Below, piece after piece: positions 27,652-38,700 of a stretch of DNA of 64,000 nt (positions are counted from its first letter, which is position 1; each line of letters opens with the position of its first letter). Position numbers and translations under genes: made by a program. The DNA is from Caenimonas aquaedulcis (GTDB taxonomy: Bacteria; Pseudomonadota; Gammaproteobacteria; Burkholderiales; Burkholderiaceae_C), in NCBI RefSeq assembly GCF_015831345.1, contig NZ_JADWYS010000001.1, positions 3,252,618 to 3,316,617 of the forward strand. Reading direction: 5' to 3'. The notes beneath the pieces were generated by a model that saw only the letters and a program-made list of their open reading frames with translations, ran no database searches and was not told the origin of the DNA.

Positions 27652-27884
27652 GCAAGAAACATATCGAAGAGTGCGTGCGGGCGAGCCTGGAGGGCTACTT
27701 CCGGGACCTGCGCGGCACCGAGCCGGACCGCATGTACGAGATGCTGGTCAAGGTGGTGGAGAAGCCGTTGCTGGAAGTGGTGATGGCCAAGGCGGAGCAG
27801 AACCAGTCCAAGGCCGCGGAGTGGCTCGGGCTCAACCGCAACACCCTGCGAAAGAAGCTCGTCGAACACCGGTTACTCAAGTAA
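27648..27884 (+). CDS. fis: Fis family DNA-binding protein
   Basis: A 78-residue nucleoid-associated regulator. The C-terminal helix-turn-helix reads NQSKAAEWLGLNRNTLRKKL, the Fis signature. The preceding helices (EPDRMYEMLVKVVEKPLLEVVM) form the dimerisation core. It is shorter at the N-terminus than the enterobacterial 98-residue protein, as is normal in betaproteobacteria. The start overlaps the dusB stop by four bases, and purH follows 27 bp downstream. Confidence 0.95.
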   Translation: MSKKHIEECVRASLEGYFRDLRGTEPDRMYEMLVKVVEKPLLEVVMAKAEQNQSKAAEWLGLNRNTLRKKLVEHRLLK

Positions 27885-27911
27885 AGACATCGCGGGGCAA
27901 ATCCTCAATCT

Positions 27912-29483
27912 ATGCAAGCACTCATCTCCGTCTCCGACAAGACCGGCATCGTCGAATTCGCCCAGGCGCTGCATGCGCTCGGCATCCGGCTCATCTCCAC
28001 GGGGGGCACCGCCAAACTGCTTGCGGATGCGGGCCTGCCTGTCACGGAAGTCGCGCAACTCACCGGCTTTCCCGAGATGCTGGACGGCCGCGTGAAGACG
28101 CTGCACCCGAAAGTCCACGGCGGGCTGCTCGCGCGGCGCGACCTGCCCGAGCACGTCGCGGCGCTCAAGGCGCACGGCATCGAGACGATCGACCTGCTCG
28201 TCGTCAACCTCTACCCCTTCGAGGAGACGGTGGCCAAACCCGGCTGCACGCTGGAGGACGCGATCGAGAACATCGACATCGGCGGGCCGGCGATGGTGCG
28301 CTCGGCCGCCAAGAACTGGAAGGACGTCGGCGTGCTGACCGATGCGTCGCAGTACGCCGGCGTGCTCGAGGAGCTGAAGTCGTCGGGGAAGCTGTCCGAC
28401 AAGACGCGGTTTGCGCTGTCGGTCGCCGCATTCAACCGCATCAGCAACTACGACGGTGCGATCAGCGATTACCTCTCCAGCATCCAGGAAGGCGGCGAGC
28501 GCACGGTCTTCCCGGCGCAGGCGAACGGGCGTTTCGTGAAGCTGCAGGACCTGCGCTACGGCGAGAACCCGCACCAGCAGGCCGCGTTCTATCGCGACCT
28601 GCACCCGGCTCCGGGTTCGCTCGTGACCGCGCAGCAGCTGCAGGGCAAGGAGCTTTCCTACAACAACATCGCCGACGCCGACGCCGCCTGGGAATGCGTG
28701 AAGGGCTTCAGCGAAACGGCCTGCGTGATCGTCAAGCACGCGAACCCCTGCGGGGTGGCCACCGGCAAGGACGCGCACGATGCGTACGCCAGGGCGCTCA
28801 AGACCGACCCGACCTCCGCATTCGGCGGCATCATCGCCTTCAACCGCACGGTGGACGGTGCGGCGGCGCAGGCGGTCGCCAGGCAGTTCGTCGAGGTGCT
28901 GATGGCGCCGGACTTCACGCCGGAGGCGCTCGAGTTCTTCAAGAGCAAGGTGAACGTGCGCATCCTCAGGATCGCGCTGCCGCCGGGCGGCGCGTCGGAC
29001 TGGGACAACGGACGCAACGCCATGGACATCAAGCGCGTCGGCTCGGGTCTCCTGATGCAGACCGCGGACAACCGCGAAATGACGCTCGGCGAATTGAAGG
29101 TGGTGACCAAGAAGCAGCCCACGCCGGCGCAGTTGCAGGACCTGCTCTTCGCCTGGAAGGTGGCGAAATTCGTGAAGTCCAATGCGATCGTGTTCTGCAA
29201 GGACGGGATGACGATGGGCGTCGGGGCGGGGCAGATGAGCCGGCTCGACTCGGCGCGCATCGCGAGCATCAAGGCCCAGGCGGCGGGACTGTCGCTTCAG
29301 GGTACGGCCGCGGCCAGCGACGCGTTCTTCCCGTTCCGTGACGGCCTGGACGTGATCGTGGATGCGGGCGCGGCCTGCGTGATCCAGCCGGGCGGCAGCA
29401 TGCGGGACGCGGAAGTCATCGCCGCGGCCGACGAGCGCGGGGTCGCGATGGTGTTCTCCGGGGTGCGCCATTTCCGGCACTGA
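27912..29483 (+). CDS. purH: Bifunctional AICAR transformylase / IMP cyclohydrolase
   Basis: A 523-residue cytoplasmic enzyme for the last two steps of IMP synthesis. The N-terminal cyclohydrolase domain begins [18 protein letters not shown] and contains STGGTAKLL and [17 protein letters not shown]. The C-terminal transformylase domain has the catalytic Lys-His in [15 protein letters not shown], then [25 protein letters not shown] and [14 protein letters not shown]. It follows dusB-fis closely and may share their transcript. Confidence 0.98.
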   Translation: MQALISVSDKTGIVEFAQALHALGIRLISTGGTAKLLADAGLPVTEVAQLTGFPEMLDGRVKTLHPKVHGGLLARRDLPEHVAALKAHGIETIDLLVVNLYPFEETVAKPGCTLEDAIENIDIGGPAMVRSAAKNWKDVGVLTDASQYAGVLEELKSSGKLSDKTRFALSVAAFNRISNYDGAISDYLSSIQEGGERTVFPAQANGRFVKLQDLRYGENPHQQAAFYRDLHPAPGSLVTAQQLQGKELSYNNIADADAAWECVKGFSETACVIVKHANPCGVATGKDAHDAYARALKTDPTSAFGGIIAFNRTVDGAAAQAVARQFVEVLMAPDFTPEALEFFKSKVNVRILRIALPPGGASDWDNGRNAMDIKRVGSGLLMQTADNREMTLGELKVVTKKQPTPAQLQDLLFAWKVAKFVKSNAIVFCKDGMTMGVGAGQMSRLDSARIASIKAQAAGLSLQGTAAASDAFFPFRDGLDVIVDAGAACVIQPGGSMRDAEVIAAADERGVAMVFSGVRHFRH

Positions 29484-29507
29484 AACGCGGGGCTGCCGCC
29501 CGCGTTT
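29483..29507. terminator. Possible bidirectional terminator between purH and hemL
   Basis: AAACGCGGG (29483-29491) and CCCGCGTTT (29499-29507) form a perfect 9-bp stem with a 7-base loop between the convergent purH and hemL stops. Only three T follow on each side, so termination may be weak. Confidence 0.45.
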
Positions 29508-29511
29508 GTAA

Positions 29512-30802
<1,291 letters not shown>

Positions 30803-30819
<17 letters not shown>

Positions 30820-31735
30820 GTGCGGGCATGTCGAAGACTTGGAGGGCCTGCGCCTCCTCGGCGCTGAGCGGTTCGGCTTCGCCTTCGGGCTGGGCCCAGA
30901 ACAGGCGATCGGGGACGACGTTGCCCATGCCCGGGCGGAAGCCCGCATCGAGGCAGCGGTCGAGATAGCTCAGGGCTTCGGTCGCTGCCGCGGCGAGGTC
31001 GGACCCGCTGGCGACGAGCGCCGACAGCGCTGCGGACAGGGTGTCTCCCGCGCCCGAGAACACCGCTTCGAAACGCTCGAATTTTTCGCTGCCGAGAACG
31101 GCCTGCGGCGTCGCGAGGACGTTGTCGATGAACTGGTCGGGCAGCGGCACGCCCGTGACGAGCGTGTAGGGCACGCCCATCTCGGAGGCGGCCTTCGCGA
31201 TGTCGCGCGCGGAGGGGCTCTTCTCGCTGCTCCACTCGGGCAGCAGCCAGCGCCACAGCGTGCTGTGGTTTCCCACCAACACGGTGGTCTGCGGCAGCAT
31301 CAGCTCGCGAAACGCGTCGAGGTAGAGGTCGATCTGTCCCTCGTCCCACCAGGAGAGATTGGGCATGTACGCGACGAGCGGGACGTCGGAGTAATCGGCC
31401 GCGATTTCGGCGATGGTGCTGATCGCCTCGGGGCTGCCGACGAAGCCCACCTTGAACACCTGCACGGCGACGTCCTCGAGGATCGCGCGGGCCTGCTCCG
31501 CGACGGCTTCCTCATCGAACGCGAAATGATCGAATACTTCCGCGGTGTCGCGTGCGTAGGCGCCTGTTACAACGGGAAGCGCATGCGCACCCACCGACGC
31601 GATGGCCGTTACATCTGCGGCAAGGCCACCCGCGCCGCTCGGGTCGCTCGCGTTGAACACCATCACGCAAGCGGGATTGAGTTCGTCGTCCGGCGACGAC
31701 TCTTCATCGGGGATGGGGGGGGTGGGGTTTGTCAT
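30803..31735 (-). CDS. thiD: ThiD-like hydroxymethylpyrimidine(-phosphate) kinase
   Basis: A 310-residue ribokinase-fold kinase expected to phosphorylate HMP and HMP-P for thiamin synthesis. Motifs are [25 protein letters not shown] and, near the C-terminus, the anion-hole [20 protein letters not shown]. The classic ThiD signature has Gly-Thr-Gly-Cys; here it is Gly-Ala-Gly-Asp, as in general ribokinases, so substrate range may differ. An acidic N-terminal extension of about 28 residues precedes the fold. It is upstream of hemL (17-bp overlap) and divergent from rubredoxin, an order I recall from other betaproteobacteria. Confidence 0.85.
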
Positions 31736-31829
31736 AGGCCTAGATCTTCCAGCCGACGGCACGCTCGGCGGCGGTGCAGCGAAGGGCCTCGATACAATCG
31801 TTGCATTCTATTCGAAGGCCCTTTAAGCT

Positions 31830-32003
31830 GTGACCGAGACTAAAACCTGGATGTGTCTGATTTGCGGGTGGATTTACGACGAAGCGGACGGAGCCCCCGA
31901 TCATGGCATCGCTCCCGGGACCCCATGGGCCCAGGTGCCGATGAACTGGACTTGCCCCGAGTGCGGCGCGCGCAAGGAAGATTTTGAAATGGTGCAAATT
32001 TAA
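31830..32003 (+). CDS. rubA: Rubredoxin
   Basis: A 57-residue iron protein read from GTG 31830 to TAA 32003. Two CxxC knuckles, Cys9-x-x-Cys12 (WMCLICGWIYDE) and Cys42-x-x-Cys45 (NWTCPECGARKEDFEM), bind one iron, with the aromatic core (Tyr, Trp) of rubredoxins. It is a soluble one-electron carrier, and its partner is unknown here. It lies 94 bp from the divergent thiD-hemL pair and 68 bp before pilG. An ATG eight codons in would remove the residues before the first knuckle, so GTG is preferred. Confidence 0.95.
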   Translation: MTETKTWMCLICGWIYDEADGAPDHGIAPGTPWAQVPMNWTCPECGARKEDFEMVQI

Positions 32004-32071
32004 GGGGTGGTGATTGTTACATCTTCGGAAGATGCCGCCCCTTCGAAGTTACAACTGAGGAGCAGCGTCAA

Positions 32072-32464
32072 GTGAGCACAACTGGGTTCAAGGTGCTGGT
32101 GATCGACGACAGCAACACGATCCGGCGAAGTGCGGAGATTTTCCTGAAGCAGGGCGGCCACGATGTACTGCTGGCCGAAGACGGTTTCGATGCGTTGGCG
32201 AAGGTCAACGACTACCAGCCCAACCTGATCTTCTGCGACATCCTCATGCCTCGCCTGGACGGTTACCAGACCTGCGCGATCATCAAGCGCAACGTGAAAT
32301 TCGCCGCGGTTCCCGTGGTGATGCTGTCATCCAAGGATGGTGTGTTCGACAAGGCGCGAGGGCGCATGGTGGGTTCGCAGGATTACCTGACGAAGCCGTT
32401 TACGAAGGACCAGCTGCTGCAGACCGTGCAGCAGTTCGGGTCTGCGAAAGAAGGAGCGATGTGA
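32072..32464 (+). CDS. pilG: Twitching-motility response regulator PilG
   Basis: A 130-residue single-domain CheY-like receiver of the Chp pathway. The acidic pocket is VLVIDDSNTIRRSAEI, the phospho-acceptor Asp is in LIFCDILMPRLDGYQTC, and the switch residues are VVMLSSKDG and DYLTKPFTKDQLL. In known systems PilG promotes pilus extension via cAMP and PilB. The start is GTG 32072, with GAGGAGC upstream. The stop overlaps the pilH start by one base. Confidence 0.95.
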   Translation: MSTTGFKVLVIDDSNTIRRSAEIFLKQGGHDVLLAEDGFDALAKVNDYQPNLIFCDILMPRLDGYQTCAIIKRNVKFAAVPVVMLSSKDGVFDKARGRMVGSQDYLTKPFTKDQLLQTVQQFGSAKEGAM

Positions 32465-32829
32465 TGGCGATTAAAAAAGTCCTCGTTGTGGATGATTCCA
32501 AGACCGAGCTGATGTTCATGACGGACCTGCTGCAGAAGAACGGCCTGTCGGTGAAGACCGCGGAAAATGCGGAAGACGCGTTCCGGCGCCTGGCCGAGGA
32601 AAAGCCCGACCTGATCCTGATGGACGTGGTCATGCCCGGCCAGAACGGCTTCCAGCTCACCCGCGCCATCACGCGCGACCCGCTCTATGCGGACGTGCCG
32701 ATCATCATGTGCACCAGCAAGAACCAGGAAACCGACCGGGTGTGGGGCATGCGCCAGGGCGCGCGCGACTACATCACGAAGCCGGTGGACGCGAGCGAGC
32801 TGATGGCCAAGATCAAGGCCCTGGCCTGA
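32464..32829 (+). CDS. pilH: Twitching-motility response regulator PilH
   Basis: A 121-residue single-domain receiver, the second CheY-like output of the Chp system, which opposes PilG and tunes pilus retraction in Pseudomonas. Motifs are VLVVDDSKTELMFM, LILMDVVMPGQNGFQLTRAI and YITKPVDASELM. ATG 32464 has AAGGAG upstream; a GTG three bases earlier is possible. pilI follows 21 bp later. Confidence 0.94.
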   Translation: MAIKKVLVVDDSKTELMFMTDLLQKNGLSVKTAENAEDAFRRLAEEKPDLILMDVVMPGQNGFQLTRAITRDPLYADVPIIMCTSKNQETDRVWGMRQGARDYITKPVDASELMAKIKALA

Positions 32830-32850
32830 TCCTTCCGGCGCTGTACTGAC

Positions 32851-33381
32851 ATGGCCAACCGCGAAGCCCTCCGCGAACTACAGAGCCGGCTGGCGAGCCG
32901 CCTGCAGGCGGCCCGCACCGAGGGTGTCCAGGCCTCCTGGCTGGCGGTCGAAGCCGCCGGCGCCCGCTACCTGTTCCCGCTGGCGCAGTCCGGCGAAATC
33001 TTTCCGTTCAGCAGTGCGCAGCACGTGCCCTACACCCAGGCCTGGTTCCTGGGCGTGGCGAACCTGCGCGGCGGCCTGTACGGCGTCGTCGACCTTGCCG
33101 GGTTCGTTGCCGGCCGCGCGCCGACGATGCGCTCGGACGCGACGCGCGCGGAGTCGCGGCTGGTCGCGCTCAATGCGCTGCTGGAAGTCAATTGCGCCCT
33201 GCTGATCGACCGGCTGGCGGGGCTGCGCAACCTCGATGCATTTTCGTCATCCGCCGAGCCTCCCGAGGGCTCGCCGGACTATTTCGGCAGCGGCTACACC
33301 GATGCCAACGGCGTGTATTGGCAGGAAATCAACCTGCAGGCGCTGTCCCAACAATCCGAGTTCCTGAGCATCAGCGCTTAA
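32851..33381 (+). CDS. pilI: CheW-like adaptor PilI
   Basis: A 176-residue CheW-domain protein that couples the PilJ receptor to the ChpA kinase. The CheW fold is seen in ASWLAVEAAGARYLFPLAQSGEIFP, FLGVANLRGGLYGVVDLAGFV and NCALLIDRLAGLRNLDAF. It lies between pilH and pilJ, the usual order. Both spacers are about 20-25 bp, consistent with a single operon. Confidence 0.92.
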   Translation: MANREALRELQSRLASRLQAARTEGVQASWLAVEAAGARYLFPLAQSGEIFPFSSAQHVPYTQAWFLGVANLRGGLYGVVDLAGFVAGRAPTMRSDATRAESRLVALNALLEVNCALLIDRLAGLRNLDAFSSSAEPPEGSPDYFGSGYTDANGVYWQEINLQALSQQSEFLSISA

Positions 33382-33405
33382 GTCATTCCCCAGGAAGGTT
33401 GAACC

Positions 33406-35694
33406 ATGTCCGTCGTTGAGAAATTATTCAAGCTGTTTCCCAAGAAGTCCGCCGATGTGCCGACGGAGACTTCAGGCGAGTTGAGCCTTGCGATGCCCGA
33501 CGCGTCCATCGACCCGATGATGGTGACGGGGGCGATCGAGACGTCGAGCCAGGCGCTGGGCCACGGCGAGCCGGACAGCGTGGCGCAGGAGGACTCCATC
33601 GACGCGCTCGATTCGGTCCAGGAGGCCGAGCTCGTCACCATTCCGTTCCTGGGGCGGCGATCGATCGTCGGCCACCAGCGCATCCTCTTCATCCTGCTGA
33701 TCGCCTCGCTGCTGGTGCTCGCCGTCGTGGCGTACATCGCGGTGTCGCAGGCCAACAAGGTCGCCCAGCAGGTCGCGGGTACCGGCCAGTCGCTGATGCA
33801 GTCGCAGCGGCTCGCGAAATCCGTTTCGCAGGCCCTGGTGGGCAGCGCGCAGGCCTTCCCGGACGTGAAGGAAAGCTCGGAAGTGCTCGCGAAGACGGTG
33901 CGGGGCCTCAAGGCGGGCGACGAGACCTTGCGCCTGCAGGCCGTGGGCGCCGAGATGCAGGACGACGTCGACAAGATCGCGCCGCTCATGGAGCGCGCCG
34001 AGAAGAACGCCCAGACCGTGATGGGCCAGCAGAAGATTCTCACGCAGGTGGGCAACGCGCTGCGCACCATCAACCGGCAGTCGTCCGACCTGCTGGAAAT
34101 CGCGGAGACGGTGTCGTCCCTCAAGCTGCAGCAGAACGCCGCGCCGGCCGAGATCTCCGCCGCCGGCCAGCTGGTGATGTTGACGCAGCGTATCGGCAAG
34201 TCGGCCAACGAATTCCTGACGATGGAAGGCGTGTCGCCCGAAGCCGTGTTCCTGCTGGGCAAGGACTTGAACTCCTTCAAGGAAATCGCACAGGGCCTGC
34301 TGGACGGCAGCCCGGAGCTGCGCCTCGCCGGCTCCAAGGACCCGCAGACGCGTGAGCGCCTCGAGGCCCTGATGAAGCTCTACGAGCAGACCCGCACGCA
34401 GGCCGGCGCCATCCTGGGCAACCTGCAGGGTCTGGTGTCCGCCCGTGAAGCGCAGTCCGCGATCATCTCGGACAGCGAACCGCTGCGCCGTTCGCTGGAA
34501 GACCTGCAGGGCAAACTGTCCGCCCAGACCGGCCTCGGTTTCGGCGCGCTGGTCGCGCTCGGTATCGCGGCGCTGTTCGCGATTGCCTGTTCCATCGGCC
34601 TTGCCTACGTGCAGCTGCAGGACAGCCGCAAGCGCCAGACGGTGGCCGAAGCGCAGCGGCAGGAAGCCGAGCACCAGGAGCAGGAAGCCAAACGCGTCAA
34701 CGACGCCAACCAGGCGGCCATTTTGCGGTTGATGAACGAATTGCAGACGGTGGCCGAAGGCGACCTGACGCAGGAAGCGACCGTGACGGAAGACATCACG
34801 GGCGCCATCGCCGACTCGGTGAACTACACGGTGGAAGAGCTGCGCCAGCTGGTGGGCAGCGTGCAGACCACGGCAACCAAGGTGGCGCAGACGACGGCAC
34901 AGGTGGAAAGCACGTCCACCGAACTCCTCGCGGCATCGACCGAGCAGCTGCGTGAAATTCGCGAAACCGGCCAGTCGGTGCTCGACATGGCCGGCCGAAT
35001 CAACCAGGTGTCCGGCCAGGCGCAGGAATCCGCCCAGGTGGCGCGCCAATCGCTGATGGCTGCGGAGTCCGGCCTGCAGGCCGTGCAGAACGCCATCGGC
35101 GGCATGAACTCCATCCGTGACCAGATCCAGGAAACGTCCAAGCGGATCAAGCGGCTGGGTGAATCGTCCCAGGAGATCGGTGAAATCACGGAGCTGATTT
35201 CGGACATTACCGAACAGACGAACGTGCTGGCACTGAACGCCGCCATCCAGGCCGCATCGGCCGGTGAGGCCGGACGAGGCTTCTCGGTGGTGGCCGAAGA
35301 AGTGCAGCGCCTGGCCGAGCGTTCCGCCGACGCGACGCGCCAGATCTCGGCGCTGGTGAAGGCGATTCAGACCGACACGCAGGACGCCGTGGCCGCCATG
35401 GAGCGCTCCACGCAGGGCGTGGTGGAAGGGGCCAAGCTGTCCGACAACGCGGGTACCGCGCTGACCGAGATCGACCAGGTGTCGCGACGCCTTGCCGACC
35501 TCATCGAACAGATTTCCGCATCCGCCTCCAAGGAAGCCGAATCCGCGAACGTGGTGGCAGGCAACATCCAGCACATCTTCGCGGTGACCGAACAGACCGG
35601 AGAGGGTACGCGTTCCACGGCGCAGCAGGTCCGCGAGTTGTCGCGGATGGCCGAGGAGCTGCGCCAGTCGGTCTCGCGGTTCAAGATTGCCTGA
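33406..35694 (+). CDS. pilJ: Type IV pilus chemoreceptor PilJ
   Basis: A 762-residue methyl-accepting chemotaxis protein. A long cytoplasmic N-tail of about 85 residues is followed by TM1 ([22 protein letters not shown]), a periplasmic region with repeated PilJ-type helical modules ([35 protein letters not shown]), TM2 near residue 390, and a HAMP region. The signalling tip near residue 600 reads [20 protein letters not shown]. In known systems PilJ senses pilin or surface contact. Glu/Gln pairs flank the tip, but no methyltransferase or methylesterase gene lies nearby. Confidence 0.95.
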   Translation: MSVVEKLFKLFPKKSADVPTETSGELSLAMPDASIDPMMVTGAIETSSQALGHGEPDSVAQEDSIDALDSVQEAELVTIPFLGRRSIVGHQRILFILLIASLLVLAVVAYIAVSQANKVAQQVAGTGQSLMQSQRLAKSVSQALVGSAQAFPDVKESSEVLAKTVRGLKAGDETLRLQAVGAEMQDDVDKIAPLMERAEKNAQTVMGQQKILTQVGNALRTINRQSSDLLEIAETVSSLKLQQNAAPAEISAAGQLVMLTQRIGKSANEFLTMEGVSPEAVFLLGKDLNSFKEIAQGLLDGSPELRLAGSKDPQTRERLEALMKLYEQTRTQAGAILGNLQGLVSAREAQSAIISDSEPLRRSLEDLQGKLSAQTGLGFGALVALGIAALFAIACSIGLAYVQLQDSRKRQTVAEAQRQEAEHQEQEAKRVNDANQAAILRLMNELQTVAEGDLTQEATVTEDITGAIADSVNYTVEELRQLVGSVQTTATKVAQTTAQVESTSTELLAASTEQLREIRETGQSVLDMAGRINQVSGQAQESAQVARQSLMAAESGLQAVQNAIGGMNSIRDQIQETSKRIKRLGESSQEIGEITELISDITEQTNVLALNAAIQAASAGEAGRGFSVVAEEVQRLAERSADATRQISALVKAIQTDTQDAVAAMERSTQGVVEGAKLSDNAGTALTEIDQVSRRLADLIEQISASASKEAESANVVAGNIQHIFAVTEQTGEGTRSTAQQVRELSRMAEELRQSVSRFKIA

Positions 35695-35759
35695 GCCCCT
35701 CACCCACCCCCGAAGCGCCAGCAGCGCCTCTCCTTCTCGCAAAGCATCACGGGTGAGTC

Positions 35760-38700
35760 ATGGAAGCAGCTACCGACATTGATCTCGCAACCAACGACCT
35801 CGGGCCCCTGGCCTGGGTTTTGGACGAACTGCGCAAGTCGCTCGACTCTGCATCGGCGGCATTGCGCCGCTTCGTGCGCGACACGGCGATGGCGCGCGGG
35901 ACCGACATGGCGTCGGTGGACGGCGGACACCTGCGCATCGCGCGCCAGCAACTGCACCAAGCGGTGGGCGCCCTGGAAATGGTGGGCCTCGGTGCCCCGG
36001 CGCACATGCTGCGCTGCATGGAAGCCGCGGTGCAGAAGTTCGTCGAGCATCCCGAGCAGTGCAGCGAAGCCGCGTCGGCGAAGGTCGAGCGCGCCGGCTT
36101 TGCGCTGACCGAATACCTGGAGAGCGTGCTGCTGGGCAAGGCGGCCTCCTCCGTCGCGCTGTTCCCGCAATACAAGGACGTGCAGGAACTGGCCGGCTCC
36201 GACCGCATCCATCCGGCCGATTTGTGGAGCATGGAGTGGCGCTGGAACGATCCGCAGAGTCCGGCGGTCGCCGAAGTGCGCGTGTACGACCCGGCGGTGC
36301 GCTCGCGCATGGACCAGTCGGTCCTGAAGCTGGTGAAGACGGGCGACGCGGAAGCTGCGAGTGAGCTCACCAACGTCAGCCTGTCGCTCGCAGCGACGCA
36401 GACCGCCCGCCAGCCGAAGATCTTCTGGAAGATCTGCGCGGCGTATTTCGAGGCCGTGGGCAAGGGCCTGCTGCCGCTCGACATCTACGTGAAGCGTGCG
36501 GGTTCCCGCGTGCTGTTGCAATACGCGTCCCTGGCCAAGGGCGAGCTCGGCGTGTCGGACCGTCTCGCGCAGGATCTCGTGTTTTTCTGCTCGCAAGCGG
36601 TGCCCAAGTCGCCCGCGGACGCCCCGGCATTGGCGGCGGTGCGGCAGGCGTGGGGCCTCGCGCGGTTCACGCCGGTCGACTATCAGACGCCGCAGTTCGG
36701 CCGCTTCGATCCCATCCTGCTGTCGCAGTCGCGCAAGCGCATTGCCGCCGCCAAGGAAACCTGGTCTGCGCTGTCCGGCGGCGACGTGACGAAGCTCAAG
36801 GGACTGGCCGACCAGTTCCAGCTGGTGAGCGATTCGCTCGTCAAGCTCTATCCGCCCAGCGCGCCCTTGGCGCAGGCGCTCACGCAGGTCGTCGATTCCA
36901 TCGTCCGGACGGCGCGTGCCCCGGGGCCCGAACTCGCCATGGAAGTCGCCACCGCAGTGCTGTACCTCGAGGCGGCTTTCGAAGACCTCGACCCTGCCGA
37001 CAACCAGCTGGCCGTTCGCACGGCCCGCCTCGCGGAGCGCCTGGATACGGCGCGCCAGGGCGGGCATGCCGAAGCGCTCGAGCCCTGGATGGAGGAGCTG
37101 TACCGGCGCGTCAGCGACCGGCAGACCATGGGCAGTGTGGTGGGCGAATTGCGCGGCACGCTCGGCGAACTCGAGAAACTGCTCGACCAGTTCTTCCGCA
37201 ATTCCGCCGACAAGACGCCGCTGCGCGACGCGCCGGGGCACCTTTCGCAGATGCGCGGCGTGCTGTCCGTGCTCGGGCTGGATCAGGCGGCGCAAGCCGT
37301 GCTGCGGATGCGCGAGTGCGTCGAGGAAATCATCGTCACCGAAGTGGACGAACAGCAGGCCCGCGCGGCCGGCACGTTCGACAAACTCGGCAACAACCTG
37401 GGCGCTCTCGGTTTCCTGATCGACATGCTCAATTACCAGCCTTCGCTCGCGAAGAAGCTGTTCGTATACGACGACTCGAGCGGCGAACTGCGTCCCCTCA
37501 TGGGCCGTACCGGCGAGCACGCGCCGGAGCACACCGAGGAGCCCGACGACCTGTCCAGCGAATTGCAGGCCCTGACCAGCATGCCGGAGCCGGAGTCGCG
37601 CGAAGAGCTCACGGCCAAGCTCGACTCGATCGCCGCGCATGCGGTCCTCGCGGACCAGTCCGGCATCGCGCAGACCGCGCGCGAGGCGTCCGCCGCCGTG
37701 ACGGCGCACGATTCGACCGCCACGGCAGCCGCGCTCAACTCGCTCGCGGCCGCGGCGCAGCCCGTTGCACCGCCGCCGGTGGCCGCGCCCGCCGAGTCGG
37801 GTTTCGAGGAAGACGACTTGCGCGACATCTTCCTGGAGGAAGCGCGCGAGGTGGTGCAGAACGGCCTGGCGGCCATCCACGCACTTGCGGCCGCGCCCGC
37901 GGACGTCGGCGAGCTCACTACCTTGCGCCGCGCCTTCCATACGCTCAAGGGCAGTTCGCGCATGGTGGGCTTGAACGAATACGGCGAGGCGGCGTGGTCC
38001 ATGGAACAGGTGCTCAATACCTGGCTTGCCGACCAGAAGCCCGCCAACGACAACCTGCGCACGCTCGCAGGGGACGCCATGCGCGGCTTCGCGCGCTGGA
38101 CCGAGGACATTGCCACCAACAGTGACGGCGCCTGGAAGTCCGCGCAATTCCGCGGGCCCGCGGATGCACTGCGCACCGAGCAGCGGCTCGTGGCGCTGGT
38201 GCTTCCGGGTGAAGAGCCCGTTGCGCAACCTGCCGAGCCGGCAGCCGAAGCGCCGCAAGCCCAGGTCAACTTCGAAGCTACCGCCGCGTTCGAACCCGCA
38301 GCGGCAGAGCCGGAGCCGGAATCGGAGCCGTCGGTTCCCGCCATGGTCGAATTGCCGTCGATGGATCTGCCGACGGCCGAGGCGACTCGCGAAAGCCCGA
38401 TCGAAGCAGTCGCCGAGACGCCCGCGTCCGCGCCGGCGGTGCCCGAACTGGAACTGCCGGCCGATTTCTCGCTGGAGCTGGAACCGGCCGCTGTCGCCGG
38501 CCCGGCTACCGTCGAGTTGCCGGCTCCCGCGGAAATTGAAGGCATCGACTTCGACAGCCTCGCGGCCATTTCCGGCCCGGCGCAGGCAGCGCAGGAAGTC
38601 GTGGCCGAAGCTTCCCCCGGACCTGCGTTGGATGCGGACCTTGATTTTTCGTTCGAGGAAGCCGCAGCGGCCACCGAGCCGGAGGAGATCTCGCTCGCCG